From assembly GCA_018398765.1 (NCBI GenBank), contig JAHBMJ010002809.1, positions 1-62,177 on the forward strand: a stretch of 62,177 nucleotides of DNA, in the 5' to 3' direction. Positions 60,201 to 62,177 of this stretch are shown piece by piece. This DNA comes from Chromera velia. Its lineage: Eukaryota; Sar; Chromeraceae. The notes beneath the pieces were generated by a model that was not told the DNA's origin, did not search any database, and saw nothing but the letters and a program-made list of their open reading frames with translations. Each line of letters starts with the position of its first letter. Position 1 is the first letter of the stretch. The position numbers were made by a program, and so were the translations under genes.

Positions 60201-61834
60201 GGGGACCCATGCAGGGACACTCACTGTGTGAAAGGCCTTTAGAGGGACACCTGTAAGTATCCTCCCTGCCTGCCTCAGTGTTCCGCCGCCCCCCCCATGC
60301 TTTTGTTGAAAAGAAGGAAGGAAAGCGAATGAACGAACGGTTGGCCTGGCCTGACCTGGGTGGGCCGAACGGTTTTCGAGCGACAGGGAGGCGAGTGAAG
60401 ACACAGAGACAAACAGATTTCTCTTCTTTCTCATACGTGAGTGCAAATCGTCCTTTACCTTTGAAAAAAAAACAGAAGCCCCCACTTTCTTCCTTTTTCT
60501 CTCCCTCCGTCACTCCCTCCTTCATTGCACTCACGGAAGAAGTACTGACTCTGAGCTTCCACTCTTGAGCAGCCTCACCGCCAGCCCCGGCTTCCTCAGT
60601 TCCCTCAGACTTTCCATCAGCTTCGAGTGCTCATGCACGTCCTTCGCGAAGTCTGCGGGGATCAACAGAGTCAACAGCTGTCGGGTCGACATCGTGCCGA
60701 ATTTGCCTTTCGGGCCCCCCGCCTTCTTCTTCTGTTGCTTCCCCTTCCCCCCGTGGACCAGAGACAGAGACGGCGGCCCCTCCAAGTCCTCCGACTCCTC
60801 CGAACTCGACGAGGACGACGGGTCCAATTCGTCTTTCTCTTCCTCCTCCTCCTCCCCATGCAGACCCCCCATAGGCCCCTGCAGCCTCTTTGCCAACGCC
60901 TCCACAAGGCGGAGCACAGAGCTGCGCACGGAGGAAGAGAAAGAGGAAGAGGGCGGCGACGACACGGGCCCCCCTTCAACGCCGTCCCCCTCCGCCACAC
61001 AACTACATTCGAGAACGCAAAGGGAGGGGTCCACCCCAAACACCTCCCCTGAGTGGAACTGTCCACACACGCCCAGATCCTCCTCAGCCTGCATACGTGC
61101 ATGCATGCAACAAACATGCATGATGCAAACCAAATCATCATTCTTTTGTACTAATTTTTTGACGGGGCGGACCACCCTGTCCGGACGGACACTCCAGCTT
61201 CAATGTCTCAAAGGTGCCATCAGTGAGCACATTTGAATATGCACTAATCGAGCTGTCGCTGTAGGCACTTATGGGTGTATGCGTCTGTCCGTCTGCCTGC
61301 AATTGAATCTCTGTGATCCCCGGGGAGCGAGGGGAACGGGCGGGCGGCCCACACGCACGCACGCCAGGCACATGGCAAAAATAAGTGGAGACCACAGCAC
61401 AGGGCACATGGGGGGCAGAAAAACAGCTCGGAACGGCGAAAGAAAAAAAAGGAGAAACGCGTGAAGTCACTCCATCCTTTCGGGAAAGACTCTACAAAGA
61501 GCTCGCGAGGTCTGCTGAGAAACTTCGAAGACGGAATGGAGGAACTATTCTTTTTGGCGTGCTATTCACGTATTGTGTCAGCCGATCTGTCTCAAAGAAG
61601 AGGCTAAGGAGAGAGAACGAGAGGCCGCTGTCCCTCTTCATGAATGTCTTTTGTGTTCATCAAATTTGGTTGAAAGAGTAGGAAGGCGATGATGTCAGGA
61701 ATGACGCATTGAGTGGAGAAAAGGGGCTGGCAGACAGACAGATAGTGAGGGACTCGACGTACGTGTTTGAAGGTTTCCCTCACGCCTGCGCTGCCCTCGT
61801 TCCTGAAGGCGAACCTCATCCAGAAGCGAACCAT
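51244..61834 (-). CDS. RNA-binding-type protein with KH-like, ADP-ribosyltransferase-like and RRM segments
   Basis: Eight exons (minus): 61834-61763, 61088-60535, 60117-58874, 58558-57212, 54693-54082, 53631-53060, 52805-52632 and 52374-51244. Phases close exactly to 1901 residues. A degenerate KH-like domain spans exons 2-3 (about residues 163-235: LLTLLIPADF to PYELVVLNGPIHLQAQAALE) and lacks the GXXG loop. An ADP-ribosyltransferase-like segment spans exons 3-4 (about 600-690: VLFFPTG, IYGIPL, QDFGPGTYLFDSLTYAVAKA). An RRM spans exons 7-8 (about 1487-1575: RLCVVVYGVP, QPFATLGCAT, NLVLAFE). The linkers are rich in Gln, Ser, Gly, Pro and Ala. The C-terminus has several PPGF/PPGL motifs. The intron at 53059 appears to be GC-AG (CAG/GCAAGT). 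A cytoplasmic RNA-regulatory role is inference. The start could lie further upstream, outside the window. Confidence 0.75.
55120..57211. repeat. 2.1-kb CACT-family array starting at a splice donor
   Basis: Nearly pure CACT units mixed with CTCT and CCCA units, grouped in irregular higher-order blocks. It occupies most of intron 4 (57211-54694) of the RNA-binding-type gene. On the transcribed strand it starts exactly at the donor GTGAGTGAGT and repeats GTGA/GGTGA/GAGA hundreds of times. Confidence 0.97.
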
Positions 61835-62177
61835 TGTGATTCCTTCCCTCAATCAGTCTCTGTTTCTTTCCTGTCTCTGTCTGTCTGACAGTCTCTGTGA
61901 TGAGATGGTGAGGACTTTCTGCAGGCTTCCTGCCACTCTAAATCACCAAACGCCGAGCCCTCAGAGTACTTTCTCAGTCCCAAACACAAACACAAAAGAC
62001 CAGCGCGCGAATCAGCTCTCAGCGTCAACAGACCTCGAGACCAACTATCATGTAATCAAAGTTCAATGAGCGATCTTGAGAAATGCCCCCAAATGTAAAA
62101 AAGCGAAGAATCGCATGAGGACGCAAACGCGACAGCTGGAAGAACGTTCTGCCATGGTAATGACCTTGCAAAGTGTG
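61835..62177. other. 5' flank, no gene seen
   Basis: CTGT-rich stretch at 61872-61890, otherwise mixed sequence. It may hold the promoter or an earlier exon of the minus-strand gene. Confidence 0.4.

Noticed and set aside
1-62177. tRNA, rRNA or spliceosomal RNA genes
   Set aside because: I looked for cloverleaf-type arms and A/B box words by eye and found none convincing; a covariance-model search would be needed to exclude them.

Overview
This is nuclear DNA of a eukaryote, most likely an alveolate alga of the chromerid type (Chromera velia-like). I infer this from the gene content and the intron style; nothing in the window proves it. There are no operons. Coding exons are short and of balanced to high GC. 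They are interrupted by long introns full of microsatellites such as (CTTT)n, (GT)n and (GTGA)n. I rebuilt gene models by hand, matching reading frame and splice phase across 41 introns. All models close without a frame error, which is the main support for them. Of these introns, 35 end in TGCAG, and 19 donors carry C at position +3 (mostly GTCAGT).

Layout: (1) 1-3071 is non-coding, with a 0.5-kb direct repeat. (2) 3072-5158 minus is the 3' part of a coiled-coil, CPAG-repeat, single-span membrane protein resembling apicomplexan oocyst-wall repeats. (3) 6283-6896 is a displaced, inverted copy of the promoter and first exon of the DnaJ gene. (4) 7532-12107 plus is a Crinkler/RHS-type protein with a degenerate 2A-like motif, an unusual P-loop NTPase and a nuclease-like tail. 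(5) 14561-22814 minus is a complete class-B DnaJ (Hsp40), nine exons and 346 residues, with one exon perfectly duplicated. (6) 24714-34119 plus is a multi-span membrane protein of unknown function with about 18 exons. (7) 37975-43916 minus is a 983-residue leucine-rich-repeat protein of the RNase-inhibitor type. (8) 51244-61834 minus is a 1901-residue, eight-exon protein combining KH-like, ADP-ribosyltransferase-like and RRM segments. One of its introns contains a 2.1-kb CACT array. Between genes lie three AT-rich islands (about 12.1-13.6, 34.1-37.2 and 44.7-45.8 kb), a GC-rich block near 23.3 kb and an assembly gap at 44657-44677.

The genes show no obvious shared pathway. What unites the window is how the DNA is being remodelled. 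Exon edges are copied as direct or inverted repeats around small AT-rich or hairpin inserts. Several microsatellites begin exactly at splice donors and repeat the donor sequence itself. The DnaJ 5' end has been copied in front of the Crinkler/RHS-like gene, in the right orientation and reading phase to serve as its first exon.
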